In this document: positions 34,528 to 43,119 of the stretch, in pieces | Layout of the letters: each line of letters begins with the position of its first letter | Numbering within the stretch: the stretch's first letter is position 1 | From: Thiothrix subterranea | Lineage (GTDB): Bacteria; Pseudomonadota; Gammaproteobacteria; Thiotrichales; Thiotrichaceae | DNA: 64,000 bases | Assembly: GCF_016772315.1 (NCBI RefSeq) | Contig: NZ_CP053482.1 | Coordinates: 2,232,001-2,296,000, forward strand | Reading direction: 5' to 3' | Notes under the pieces: model-generated | Databases searched by the model: none | What the model saw: the letters and a program-made list of their open reading frames with translations, nothing else | Told to the model about the DNA's origin: nothing | Program-made: the position numbers and the translations under genes

Positions 34528-35021
34528 AAACCGTGATTGTCAGTGATACCACCAGCTTGATTGTGCTGGAAAAACTTCAGGCAATGGATTTGTTGTGCAA
34601 GCTGTTTGATCGCGTGCTAATACCTGCGGTGGTCGTGGCTGAAATACAGGTGGGTTCACCGCACATTAAACAAACCTTACAAACCTTGCCCTGCTTAGAA
34701 ACGGTTGAAGTATTACCCTCAAAACGGCTGGCTTCGCTGTTGCTGCTGCTGGATGCCGGTGAAGCTAATGCCATTGAATTGGCTGCTTGCCGTCAGTTGC
34801 CTCTCATTATTGACGAACGTAAAGGGCGGCAGGTTGCACAGCAATTGGGCTTGAGGGTCACGGGGTTTGCGGGCTTGCTGATTCAAGCGACGCGCAGCCA
34901 AATTATGACCGCCAGTGCCGCCCTTGAGCTGTTGGAATGGGCGGTAGCTAATGGTTTGCGCTTGTCATCTGCGTTGCAGCAACAGGTGCGGGATGAGTTG
35001 AGTAAGCAAAATACTGGCTGA
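34524..35021 (+). CDS. DUF3368 PIN-like toxin
   Basis: 165 residues. PIN-like acidic residues in IVSDTTSLIVLEKL, LLDAGEANAIELA and LIIDERKGRQVA, with the family motif GLRVTGFAGLL. DUF3368 proteins pair with UPF0175-type antitoxins, as here (ATGA overlap). Predicted ribonuclease toxin; target unknown. Confidence 0.85.
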   Translation: MKTVIVSDTTSLIVLEKLQAMDLLCKLFDRVLIPAVVVAEIQVGSPHIKQTLQTLPCLETVEVLPSKRLASLLLLLDAGEANAIELAACRQLPLIIDERKGRQVAQQLGLRVTGFAGLLIQATRSQIMTASAALELLEWAVANGLRLSSALQQQVRDELSKQNTG

Positions 35022-35060
35022 CATGTGCTATCATAATGCAAGCAGATAAAGGAAAAGCGT

Positions 35061-35297
35061 ATGCCACAATTACTGATCCGTAACTTTGAAGAAGAAACCG
35101 TGACCCGCCTGAAACGCAGGGCATTGGTCAATCACCGCTCATTGCAGGCGGAGGTACAATTGATTCTGGAAAATGCCGCCAAAGTACAACCCGGCAACTT
35201 CTGGGCAAATGCCAACAGGATTCGCGCCCACCTACAAACGAGCCAACAGGTCTTTTCCGATAGTGCGGAACTGGTGCGGGAAGACCGCGACGCATGA
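35061..35297 (+). CDS. FitA-like antitoxin without a toxin partner
   Basis: 78 residues. Ribbon-helix-helix N-terminus (LLIRNFEEETVTRLKRRALVNHRSLQAEVQ) and a toxin-binding tail ending in ELVREDRDA, a full-length FitA-like protein. Its TGA overlaps an ATG, where fitB normally begins, but that frame stops after seven codons (35294-35317). The toxin gene has been lost at a junction just downstream. AAGG upstream of the ATG. Confidence 0.8.
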   Translation: MPQLLIRNFEEETVTRLKRRALVNHRSLQAEVQLILENAAKVQPGNFWANANRIRAHLQTSQQVFSDSAELVREDRDA

Positions 35298-35474
35298 ATC
35301 TGAGTAACATTGTTTGATTTGCTGGATGCGTTGCAGGATTTGCTGACGTGTCAGAGCATCAAGATCGACTTCTTTTTCAGGTACTGTGGTGAAGCCTTCC
35401 AGCCGTAAACTGGCTTGGTAATTGCGGTTACGGGTGGCGTGGAAGTAGATAATTTTTTGTTCTTTAGTCAGCAT
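35232..35474 (-). CDS. YhfG-like protein with an aberrant C-terminus
   Basis: 80 residues from the ATG at 35474. Residues 1-57 match the small YhfG family (LTKEQKIIYFHATRNRNYQAS, LRLEG, then a short helix ending QQIKQCYS), the partner of Fic toxins in E. coli. YhfG normally ends about there; here the frame runs on for some 23 residues, antisense to the end of the fitA-like gene. No fic gene follows. This looks like a remnant whose original 3' end was lost in a rearrangement; it may still be translated. Confidence 0.65.
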   Translation of the reverse strand: MLTKEQKIIYFHATRNRNYQASLRLEGFTTVPEKEVDLDALTRQQILQRIQQIKQCYSDSCVAVFPHQFRTIGKDLLARL

Positions 35475-35544
35475 CAGATAGCCTTGTGTGCTTCTCAATC
35501 AAGTAAATGACGATACAAGCATCCAGATAGATGCGCTGGCTCAT
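35464..35544 (-). pseudogene. Truncated PIN-toxin gene (N-terminal remnant)
   Basis: 26 codons from the ATG at 35544: a PIN N-terminus (MSQRIYLDACIVIYLIEKH) that then stops at 35464. The ATG overlaps the antitoxin stop (ATGA), the normal layout, so this was the cognate toxin gene. The remaining 100 or so codons are missing, replaced by the yhfG-like segment. Confidence 0.75.
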
Positions 35545-35813
35545 TCATCACCCCAAGCATCACGATTTTCCCGGATAGTTTCTTCCATTGCCGCTGGATT
35601 TCCAGCCGGACGCTGTTGGTAACGTGGCGATTTCAGCAAAGCCAATACAGCCGCCACGTCACCTTTACGCGCTGCCCAAATAGAGTGGGGAAGCTCACTG
35701 AGCTTGCCGGGAAGTAAGGTCAAGATCACGCGGGTGGGCTGTGTCACCTTCAGGTTTTCCAGCAAATGCACCGTCCCATCAGGATGAATGACTGCTTCAA
35801 TTGCTTGTAACAT
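35541..35813 (-). CDS. Antitoxin of a lost PIN toxin
   Basis: 90 residues. N-terminal AVIHPDGTVHLLENLKV and TRVILTLLPG resemble the swapped-barrel antitoxins of the DUF104/VapB-like type; the C-terminal half (PRYQQRPAGNPAAMEETIRENRDAWGDE) would bind the toxin. Followed by the 26-codon toxin remnant. 81 bases from the hsdS stop. Confidence 0.7.
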   Translation of the reverse strand: MLQAIEAVIHPDGTVHLLENLKVTQPTRVILTLLPGKLSELPHSIWAARKGDVAAVLALLKSPRYQQRPAGNPAAMEETIRENRDAWGDE

Positions 35814-35894
35814 AACGATTCCCCTCTGTGTTTATCATCTCAACAAGTGTAACGCATCTTTCTCTCTATCGCCCATTTTGCGGGAGAGTTAGAT

Positions 35895-37154
35895 CTAGGC
35901 TATCTTTGGATGCATCGACGGCGGCAACTGCACCGCCAAATCCTCCACCGCCAACTTCCCCGAAATCAAACGCGGCAACAACGCATTCTTTGTCTTCGCC
36001 AGCATGTTATTTATCTGCGTGAGACGTTGGATTTCTTTAAACATGGGGCATGTCAGCATGTGGTATTCATCTCTTAAATATTTAGGCACACAAATAAATT
36101 TTAATCCAGAGAATTTTCCTTTACTAAGATTTGTCATTGTAGTTCCTGTGGAGCCAAATGCATAAATGGTTTCTTTTAGTCCTTTAACAGTATAAAAAGC
36201 CCATTCCAAGTCATTCTCATTTTTCAAAACGATACTATTAATTTGTTGATTTGTGCAGCAACGTTGCGTTGTAATGCTTGTTATTCCACCTGTCCCGATA
36301 CAACTAACACTGATTGCATTTTTAGGTAGTATTTGTGATGGCTGTGATTTTAACCCATCCTCTGTAAGCTTCTCTTCTGTTTCGTAAATGAACATATTTC
36401 CGTGCATATCTGGTGTTTTTATGAAATGTATATTGCCAAGGTAATACTTTTCATTAGAGGTTAGAGGTGTTTTTCCCGTAATAATCTTTCCGAGTGAATC
36501 AACTCGTTGCAATTCCCATCCCTTCGGAATCCCCTTCTCAAACTCAGCCTCACGCCAGCCGGGGAAACGGAAGCGCACAAACCATTCGCGGTAGAGTTCT
36601 TCCGCCATGTTTTCCAGCAAGGCAATACGCCGATTGTTGTTCTCGATTAGATCGTCGTAGGCGGAGAGAATGCCCGCAATTTTGTTCTGAATCTCCAAAG
36701 ATACATTGGGAATATCAAACGTCAATAACTTGGAAACACTTAGATTATCTTGAGTTGCCCCCATAGTTATAGACTTTATCTGGGGCTTAATAACATCAAG
36801 ATAATACTTAACAAAAAGAACATTGCATTTTGACTTATCTGCTATGAAACCAATAACACTATCAGGAAAACAGGCTTTAAAGCCCAAAATAGCATTATCA
36901 CCAGTATTAACACCCGCATTTGCTATACATAGCGTTCCAGCATCCCAAAGGCGGCTTTGTGATAACCCTGCTTCAGTATATGTTTGAGAATAGCTTGTTA
37001 TATACAAATCACTTTTTGTAATATCTGCTGTCTGGATAAATGGATATTTTCCGTCATAAAGATGCGGTGCATTTCTTGGCCTATGCTGTGAGCGACCTCT
37101 GGAAACATATCCCAGATCATTAAGCCTAACGTATTTTTTCATTGAATCGCTCAT
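35895..37154 (-). CDS. hsdS: Type I restriction-modification specificity subunit
   Basis: 419 residues with the usual two target recognition domains. TRD1 is about residues 1-150, a central conserved helix follows (IAGILSAYDDLIENNNRRIALLENMAEELYREWF), TRD2 about 220-365, and a second helical repeat (INNMLAKTKNALLPRLISGKL). Overlaps hsdM by four bases. The TRD segments (about 36060-36490 and 36700-37140) are much richer in A/T than the conserved helices, as expected of exchanged TRDs. Determines the bipartite DNA target; the target cannot be read from sequence. Confidence 0.94.
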   Translation of the reverse strand: MSDSMKKYVRLNDLGYVSRGRSQHRPRNAPHLYDGKYPFIQTADITKSDLYITSYSQTYTEAGLSQSRLWDAGTLCIANAGVNTGDNAILGFKACFPDSVIGFIADKSKCNVLFVKYYLDVIKPQIKSITMGATQDNLSVSKLLTFDIPNVSLEIQNKIAGILSAYDDLIENNNRRIALLENMAEELYREWFVRFRFPGWREAEFEKGIPKGWELQRVDSLGKIITGKTPLTSNEKYYLGNIHFIKTPDMHGNMFIYETEEKLTEDGLKSQPSQILPKNAISVSCIGTGGITSITTQRCCTNQQINSIVLKNENDLEWAFYTVKGLKETIYAFGSTGTTMTNLSKGKFSGLKFICVPKYLRDEYHMLTCPMFKEIQRLTQINNMLAKTKNALLPRLISGKLAVEDLAVQLPPSMHPKIA

Positions 37155-39253
37155 TCTGACTCTGTGATATTAGAAATAGACTTCTTTATTAGCTCTTCCA
37201 ACTTCCTTGATTCAGAAGTCAATACATTGAACTCGTCGTTCATGGCGATGAGGTCGGCGAGGAATTCTTCTTCGGTCTTGCCGTCTTCTTCGATGACCAC
37301 GCCGACGTACCGCCCCGGATTCAGCGAGTAATCCTGTTCCCGTACCTCGGCAGGGGACGCGAGTTTGCACAGCCCAGTCACGTCTTCGTAACGCGCCGCC
37401 GGAAACCGTTCCTGCAACCAGTGGATGTGTTGAAAGGTGCTTTCCGCGCTGCTGACTTCCTTGTGCAATTGCTCCAACACCGCTTTAAGCTGCTTGGTGT
37501 CGCGGTCAGTCCCTGCCCGTTTGCCTTCCGCTTTCGCCAACTCCGCCTTGGCCTTTTCGTGGGTGCGGATAATCTTGTCGAGCTTTTTCAAACCCGCGTG
37601 CAAGCCCACAAAAAACGGATCAAACGTCGCCCGCAACCCGTGTTGCAACGCATTCATTTCATCCAGCGCGGCATCATCGCCCGCCATGTCTTCGGTGCGC
37701 TCCACATAATCCTGATACGCCTGTTCCAAAGCCGCCAAGCCCTGCCATTGTGCCAGCAAATCCTGCACCGCCTGCTTGCCCTGTTCCTCTGCCAACACCG
37801 CCAATAATTGCGCACTCACGGGTTCAACCTGCTGCTGGTTTTCCGCTAACCGCGCCATGCCGTCGGTGAAATAGCCGTCAATCAAGCCCAGGAATTCGGC
37901 ACGTTCGCCCTTGTGCAGCTTGCTGATAATCGCAATGTTCTGGATTTGCGCCTCGGTAAATTCGCGGTGCGCCCGGTCAATCTGGGTAAAAATATTCCGC
38001 GCATCAATGAACAGAATCTGCTTATCCGCCTTCGCCTTGTCGAAAAACCACAAGGTCGCAGGCAGCGTCACGGTGTAAAACATATTCGAGGGCAGCGTCA
38101 ACATCGCGTAAATCAGGTTGTTATCCACCAGTTTCTGGCGCATGTCCGCTTCCGAATGCCGCGCATCACTCGCCGAATTCGCCATGACCAACGCAGCCCG
38201 CCCCTTGGCTTTCAACGAAGTAGCGAACAAGCTGATCCACAAATAATTGGCATTCGGCACGGTTTCCTTGCCCTGATCCACCTGCTTGAGCTTGGTCTTG
38301 TTGCGCGGGATGCCGTAAGTGTTGAAACGCGGGTCATTTTCCACCGTCGCCACCGGCACATCATCGACATTGAACGGCGGATTCGCCATCACGAAATCAA
38401 ACTTGCCGAAGCCGTCAAACGGGTTTTCGCTGTAACTGTTCGCCAGCCGGATGTCGCCGCGCAAACCATTCACCGCGAGGTTCATCTTCGCCAGCTTGAC
38501 GCTATCGAGAGTCTTTTCCTGACCGTACACAAACAACTGGTCGCCAGCATCCTGCTTGCCTGCCTTGCTCAACGCCGCCCGCCGCCGCTGCACAAAATGC
38601 TGGGACTGCACAAACATCCCGCCCGACCCACACGCCGGGTCATACACCGAGCCATGATGCGGCTCGATGATTTCCACCATTAGCTTGACCACCGATGTTG
38701 GGGTGAAGAACTCGCCGCCCTTTTGCCCCTCACTCAAGGCAAACTTGCCGAGGAAAAATTCGTAGATTTTGCCGAACACATCGCCACTGGCATCCAGCGG
38801 AATGTTGGAAAAGCTTTTCACCAGATCAAACAATACCGTGCGGCTTTCCGGGGTGCGGTTGAAGGAAAAGTATTCTTCCTTGGGCAACACGCCTTCCAGT
38901 TCCGGCTTGTATTGCTCCATCGCCTCCATCGCCAGCTTGATGGCTTTGGCAATGTCTTCCTGCCCCGGCAAATTCAGCAAATGCGCGTAACGCGCTTGTT
39001 CCGGCAGGTAAAAGCCGCATTTTTCCCGCGCAATCTCCGCCAGCGATTTCTCGCGCCGCCCGCCTTGCAAACGCTGGTATTCCGCCACAATATCGGCTTC
39101 CGCATGGCGGTATTTGTTATCGGCAAACTTGAGGAAAATCAGCCCCAGCACCGGGGTGGCGTATTCGCTGGACTTCAGCCCGGTATTGGCACGGAGGTTG
39201 TCGGCGGCAGACCAAAGGTCGGTTTCAAGCTGTTTGAGCTGTTCGGCATTCAT
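37151..39253 (-). CDS. hsdM: Type I restriction-modification N6-adenine methylase
   Basis: 700 residues, about 200 longer than the common HsdM size. SAM motif DPACGSGGMF (C208), catalytic NPPF in FVMANPPFNVDD, and GEFFTPTSVVKLMVEII. The extension beyond about residue 480 holds a coiled coil (KAKAELAKAEGKRA onward) and a C-terminal segment LNPGRYVGV that likely contacts HsdS. First gene of the hsdM-hsdS unit; ATG at 39253, with overlap ATGA at the end. Confidence 0.94.
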   Translation of the reverse strand: MNAEQLKQLETDLWSAADNLRANTGLKSSEYATPVLGLIFLKFADNKYRHAEADIVAEYQRLQGGRREKSLAEIAREKCGFYLPEQARYAHLLNLPGQEDIAKAIKLAMEAMEQYKPELEGVLPKEEYFSFNRTPESRTVLFDLVKSFSNIPLDASGDVFGKIYEFFLGKFALSEGQKGGEFFTPTSVVKLMVEIIEPHHGSVYDPACGSGGMFVQSQHFVQRRRAALSKAGKQDAGDQLFVYGQEKTLDSVKLAKMNLAVNGLRGDIRLANSYSENPFDGFGKFDFVMANPPFNVDDVPVATVENDPRFNTYGIPRNKTKLKQVDQGKETVPNANYLWISLFATSLKAKGRAALVMANSASDARHSEADMRQKLVDNNLIYAMLTLPSNMFYTVTLPATLWFFDKAKADKQILFIDARNIFTQIDRAHREFTEAQIQNIAIISKLHKGERAEFLGLIDGYFTDGMARLAENQQQVEPVSAQLLAVLAEEQGKQAVQDLLAQWQGLAALEQAYQDYVERTEDMAGDDAALDEMNALQHGLRATFDPFFVGLHAGLKKLDKIIRTHEKAKAELAKAEGKRAGTDRDTKQLKAVLEQLHKEVSSAESTFQHIHWLQERFPAARYEDVTGLCKLASPAEVREQDYSLNPGRYVGVVIEEDGKTEEEFLADLIAMNDEFNVLTSESRKLEELIKKSISNITESE

Positions 39254-39431
39254 GCGTGGGGCTACTTGTCTGAGTGGGAGAGCCGCGCATTATAGACCAA
39301 GCCGCCCGATCTTCCTCAACTAAACGCCCTGCACGAATGACACCGCCAAAACCCTTGCATAGCCAAAGGAGAAACACTAAGCTGCATACACGTCAATTAT
39401 AAAAAACACTGATAAATGGTGAGATAACCCC

Positions 39432-40625
39432 ATGTCCCTTACCAAGCACCAGGCCGCGTTGCGTTCGCGCCGCGACCAAGCCGAAATACAAAAAGAGCGC
39501 TTTGTTCAAGGTTTGTCTTTGTGTCATGGCAAATCAACTTGCCAAGGGCAATCTGCCCAACAGGTCAACGCCACGACGGTTGCATCTTGGCAGCGCAGCC
39601 CAGCCGCCTTGCAATCCCAGCCAATCGCTACGCCACGCGAAGATGAGTACAGTATTTTAGCGATGTGGGAAGCATCCCCCTTACGTCAAGCCGTATCCCC
39701 TGAGCTGGATAAACTCAACCGGCTGGTGCAGGAAGATACTTTCGTCGCCGCCATCGCCGACCCCAATGGCAAATTGCTCTGGACTGCCGAACACCCATCC
39801 CTGCGGCCCTTTACCGAAACCATTAACTTCATTCCGGGCGGTCAATGGGCAGAATCCATCAGCGGCACGAACGGTGTCGGTTTGGCATTGAGCTTGTGCC
39901 GCCCGTGCACGGTGTTTGCGACCGAGCATTATTGGCCTGCTTGCCATGACATTGTGTGCTACGCCGCCCCGATTATTCACCCGCAATCCGGGCAATTGCT
40001 GGGGGTGTTGGACTTAACGACACATTGGCAGCGGCATGTTCCCTTTGCGGAAAGCGTAGTGGCGCACATAGCCAATGATATTGCGCGGCGTTTGCCGATT
40101 TACTTGCCGAGAGCTGACCTCGAAATTCACGCTTTGGGGCAAGCCAAAGTCTTGTTTCAGGGGCAATGCTTACAGCTTAACCAGCGTCAGCTTGAAATCC
40201 TCTGCATCCTCGCCCTGAACCCACAAGGCATCACCCTAGAAACCTTGTATCAAGCGTTATGCCCTCATGCGCACACGCATCCCGCCACCATCAAGACCAT
40301 TCTCACCTCATTGCGCCATCTATTGAAGGGGGAAATCAGCAGCCATCCTTACCGCTTGGGCATGTCCGTATGGGCGGATTTCGTGGAATTGTCACAGGTG
40401 CTCCAGCAGAACAACCGTATTGCAGACGCGCTCAAGCTGTATCACGGCTCGCTGTTACCGAATTCCACCGCCCCGGCATTGGAAGACGCACGAAACCACC
40501 TTGAAGCGGGTATGGAAGCGTTGTTATACCGCTGTCAGGATGCTCAAACCTTGCTCGATCACGCCAACAACCTGCTGTGTAACCCGTTGGTACGGGAACG
40601 CTTGCTGGAATTGCTGGCCTGCTGA
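39432..40625 (+). CDS. GAF-domain transcriptional regulator with C-terminal winged helix, long form
   Basis: 397 residues. The N-terminal half resembles the AcoR-type GAF sensor (LRQAVSPELDKLNRLV, ISGTNGVGLALSLCRPC, ATEHYWPACHDIVCYAAPI, GQLLGVLDLTTHW). From about 235 a winged-helix-like segment follows (LNQRQLEILCILALNPQGITLETLYQAL, then ATIKTILTSLRHLL). No AAA+ sigma-54 domain, so it differs from AcoR proper. The ligand is unknown. A paralogue lies 0.9 kb downstream. Four cysteines near the GAF core could bind metal or sense redox, an inference. Confidence 0.75.
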   Translation: MSLTKHQAALRSRRDQAEIQKERFVQGLSLCHGKSTCQGQSAQQVNATTVASWQRSPAALQSQPIATPREDEYSILAMWEASPLRQAVSPELDKLNRLVQEDTFVAAIADPNGKLLWTAEHPSLRPFTETINFIPGGQWAESISGTNGVGLALSLCRPCTVFATEHYWPACHDIVCYAAPIIHPQSGQLLGVLDLTTHWQRHVPFAESVVAHIANDIARRLPIYLPRADLEIHALGQAKVLFQGQCLQLNQRQLEILCILALNPQGITLETLYQALCPHAHTHPATIKTILTSLRHLLKGEISSHPYRLGMSVWADFVELSQVLQQNNRIADALKLYHGSLLPNSTAPALEDARNHLEAGMEALLYRCQDAQTLLDHANNLLCNPLVRERLLELLAC

Positions 40626-40635
40626 TGACCACCAA

Positions 40636-40687
40636 GGTTTAACAAAGGTTGGTGAACAAAACGCCCATTACCAACCTTTGTTAAACC
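40636..40687. repeat. 18-bp perfect inverted repeat between regulator and secreted-protein gene
   Basis: GGTTTAACAAAGGTTGGT (40636-40653) and its exact reverse complement at 40670-40687, separated by 16 bases. It begins 11 bases after the regulator stop. No T-run follows, so an attenuator, RNA-stability hairpin or protein-binding site is as likely as a terminator. Confidence 0.7.
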
Positions 40688-40757
40688 CCTTTCCCGGTAA
40701 ATTAGGTACTGTCGGCAACCGATAACAAATCCTAATAAAGTCGCAAGGAGCAATGCC

Positions 40758-41510
40758 ATGAAACCCCTAACATCCATCCATGCCACCCTCATCACACTGG
40801 CGTTGACAGCAAGCGCACCAGCGGTTGCGGGTGTCCAGTTCCGTATTAGCCATGAAACCAGTAGTAATGAATACGTGGTCTACATGACCCCGGACGCCGT
40901 ACCCACGCCCGACATGGTATTGTCAGCGCAAGTCAGCTTGGTCGTGCCGCGCTCAACGGATGGCAACGGTTTTGTTATCAACAGCCTGAAAAGTGCTGTC
41001 AAGGGCATTAGCTGGGTTAACCATTCACAGGTAAAAGCTCCCACCGAAAACCGCCAAGCGGATTATTTGTCATTCGGGTTGTTATACAGCGGTGGTCGCC
41101 CGCCCGCATTCGGTTGGCAGGCAGGCAAGGAACAGCGCATCTTTTCCTTCACCAGCCCATCCGGGTGCGTGCCGGGAGTGGCTTTGTTGGAGAATAGCGA
41201 CCCATTCAGCCAGTTACCCAATTCAGTCAATACCAACCCCGGCAATGAATTTACCAATGTCGGCTGGTTGGGTGGCAATGCTTATACCGGTAACTATGGC
41301 GGCGCGGTGCAGTGTGGAACCGCTGCTACCTTACCTGAGCCGATTATTTCCGCTATTCCGGCATGTGAAAAGAATGCGGCTAAATTGGGCGGAATCAGCC
41401 GTCAAATTCAAATGTTGTCTACCTTGCTCAATAAGTTGAGTGTTTCCACCCAACGTACTAATCTGCAACAACAGTTGGATGAGCTACGCACTGCTTTGAA
41501 GTGTTCCTGA
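40758..41510 (+). CDS. Secreted protein of unknown function
   Basis: 250 residues with a signal peptide (MKPLTSIHATLITLALTASAPAVA). AAGGAG seven bases before the ATG. The mature protein begins with a beta-rich region (VQFRISHETSSNEYVVYM) and contains a Gly/Asn-rich segment near 150-190 (VNTNPGNEFTNVGWLGGN) somewhat like cohesin/surface-protein folds, then a helical tail (IQMLSTLLNKLSVS) and a terminal cysteine. Cys pairs suggest disulfides. I do not recognise a family. It is flanked by two related regulators, which suggests dedicated control. Confidence 0.7.
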   Translation: MKPLTSIHATLITLALTASAPAVAGVQFRISHETSSNEYVVYMTPDAVPTPDMVLSAQVSLVVPRSTDGNGFVINSLKSAVKGISWVNHSQVKAPTENRQADYLSFGLLYSGGRPPAFGWQAGKEQRIFSFTSPSGCVPGVALLENSDPFSQLPNSVNTNPGNEFTNVGWLGGNAYTGNYGGAVQCGTAATLPEPIISAIPACEKNAAKLGGISRQIQMLSTLLNKLSVSTQRTNLQQQLDELRTALKCS

Positions 41511-41565
41511 GCTTTTATAAAAATTAATCATAACCATGAGCCAATGATTTGCGAGGTTCTCACTG

Positions 41566-42399
41566 ATGAGTGTCATCAAAACCCATAGCGGACTTGTTAC
41601 ACATCGCAAGCAATATGACGATAGTTGGCAACCTTGGGATTCCACCCCTTTGCAATTGGCAGCCGCGCCATCGTTGGAAAAAATCAGCCAATTGGTGCAT
41701 ACCAACGAATTGCTGATTACGCTGGCTGATCAGCATGGGCGGCTGTTGTGGACTTACGCCAGCAAAGCCAATTGGACACTTTTATCGGATTGGGTGTGTT
41801 ATTCAGCGCCGATTCTCCATCCGCAATCCGGCGAATTGCATGGCGTGTTAAGTTTGGGCATGAATGGGGAACGCCATTCTGTCGCCGGTGAACTCATGGC
41901 TGGCTCATTGGCGCAAGACATTGCGCAACATTTGCCACGCCATGTGCCGCGTGCGCAATTGGAAATCCATGCCTTGGGTCAGCCTTGGGTGCGTTTTCGC
42001 GGTAAAATCTTGCACGTCACTCCCCGCATGGTCGAAATCCTCTGCATCCTAGCGCTGAACCCAGACGGACTAACCTTGGAAGCCTGCCATGCCGCTTTAT
42101 ACGGTGATGTGCCGGTGGCGACCACGACCTTGAAAGCCGAGTTATCCCATTTGCGCACCTTGCTGGATGGGTCTATCAGTTCCCGTACTTACCGCCTGTT
42201 GTGTACGGTATGGGTCGATTTCGTCGAATTGTGGACAGCCTTGCGCCTGCATCAAGACGAGGTAGCCCGCAGTTTGCGTAGCGGGGAATTATTGCCAGCG
42301 TCGCAATCGCCAGAGATTCGGGAATGGCGCAATTGCCTCAATGCCGTCAGTTCCGCCAATGCGCGTCACGGCGCTTCCACAGGCCGTTTCAGCCCGTGA
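41566..42399 (+). CDS. GAF/winged-helix regulator, short paralogue with degenerate GAF
   Basis: 277 residues, paralogous to 39432-40625. The DNA-binding half matches closely (EILCILALNPDGLTLE, HALGQPWVRF, WVDFVELW). In the GAF half, the segment that in the long form reads SGTNGVGLALSLCRPC to CHDI is missing, so SDWVCYSAPILHP joins directly to the upstream strand. Sensor function may be lost or changed. GAGG nine bases before the ATG. Confidence 0.7.
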   Translation: MSVIKTHSGLVTHRKQYDDSWQPWDSTPLQLAAAPSLEKISQLVHTNELLITLADQHGRLLWTYASKANWTLLSDWVCYSAPILHPQSGELHGVLSLGMNGERHSVAGELMAGSLAQDIAQHLPRHVPRAQLEIHALGQPWVRFRGKILHVTPRMVEILCILALNPDGLTLEACHAALYGDVPVATTTLKAELSHLRTLLDGSISSRTYRLLCTVWVDFVELWTALRLHQDEVARSLRSGELLPASQSPEIREWRNCLNAVSSANARHGASTGRFSP

Positions 42400-42414
42400 A
42401 CGCTTTCTTCCACA

Positions 42415-42987
42415 TTAGTAATTCGGTTCATTGCCCGCTTTCCACTTAATATTGCAGCCTAGCGAGGGTTTTTGCTCATCGGGCGGGTACATATTGTCGA
42501 GTAAGCGATCCAGTGCATGGCGCAAATCATTGCCGGTCACGGGTACATCTCCACGCGGGCGGGCATCATCAAATTGCCCACGGTAGAACAACTGGTGGTG
42601 TTCGTCGAAGAGGAAGAGGTCAGGGGTGCAAGCCGCTTTATACGCTTTAGCCACCGCTTGAGTGTCGTCATACAAATACGGAAAGGTGTAGCCGTGTGCG
42701 TGTACGGCTTCGATCATTTTTTCGGGGCTATCATCGGTATAATTGTCGACATCGTTAGCATTGATGGCGACCACGGCGACGCCGCGTTCTTGATAATCTT
42801 TTGCCAATTGCGTGAAAACGTCGCGGATTAAAATCACGTAGGGGCAATGGTTACAAATAAAAATAACCAATAATGGTTTGCCTGAAAAATCTTGTTTACT
42901 GATGAGATTGCCGCTGGCTGGCTCTAATAGTGTGAAATCAGGTGCATCGGTGCCAAGTTCTAACATGGTGGATGGGGTGCGTGCCAT
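42415..42987 (-). CDS. Thioredoxin-fold (redoxin/AhpC-TSA type) protein
   Basis: 190 residues, no signal peptide. Redoxin fold with LGTDAPDFTLLEP, an active-site-like CNHCPYV (CxxC) near 45-51, and a conserved CTPDLFLFD. This cytoplasmic subgroup is widespread and poorly characterised; disulfide exchange is likely. GGAGG five bases before the ATG. Converges on the short GAF regulator. Confidence 0.85.
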   Translation of the reverse strand: MARTPSTMLELGTDAPDFTLLEPASGNLISKQDFSGKPLLVIFICNHCPYVILIRDVFTQLAKDYQERGVAVVAINANDVDNYTDDSPEKMIEAVHAHGYTFPYLYDDTQAVAKAYKAACTPDLFLFDEHHQLFYRGQFDDARPRGDVPVTGNDLRHALDRLLDNMYPPDEQKPSLGCNIKWKAGNEPNY

Positions 42988-43119
42988 AGCCGCCTCCTTG
43001 AATCTGACTGTAATGGTAGGGCATTTCGATTATACGCAAATTGTTGCCGCACGTGACAAATTCCGCGCATTTCAGTTTATACTGCTGCACTGCAACAGCA
43101 ATTTCTTGGAGGAATGGGT

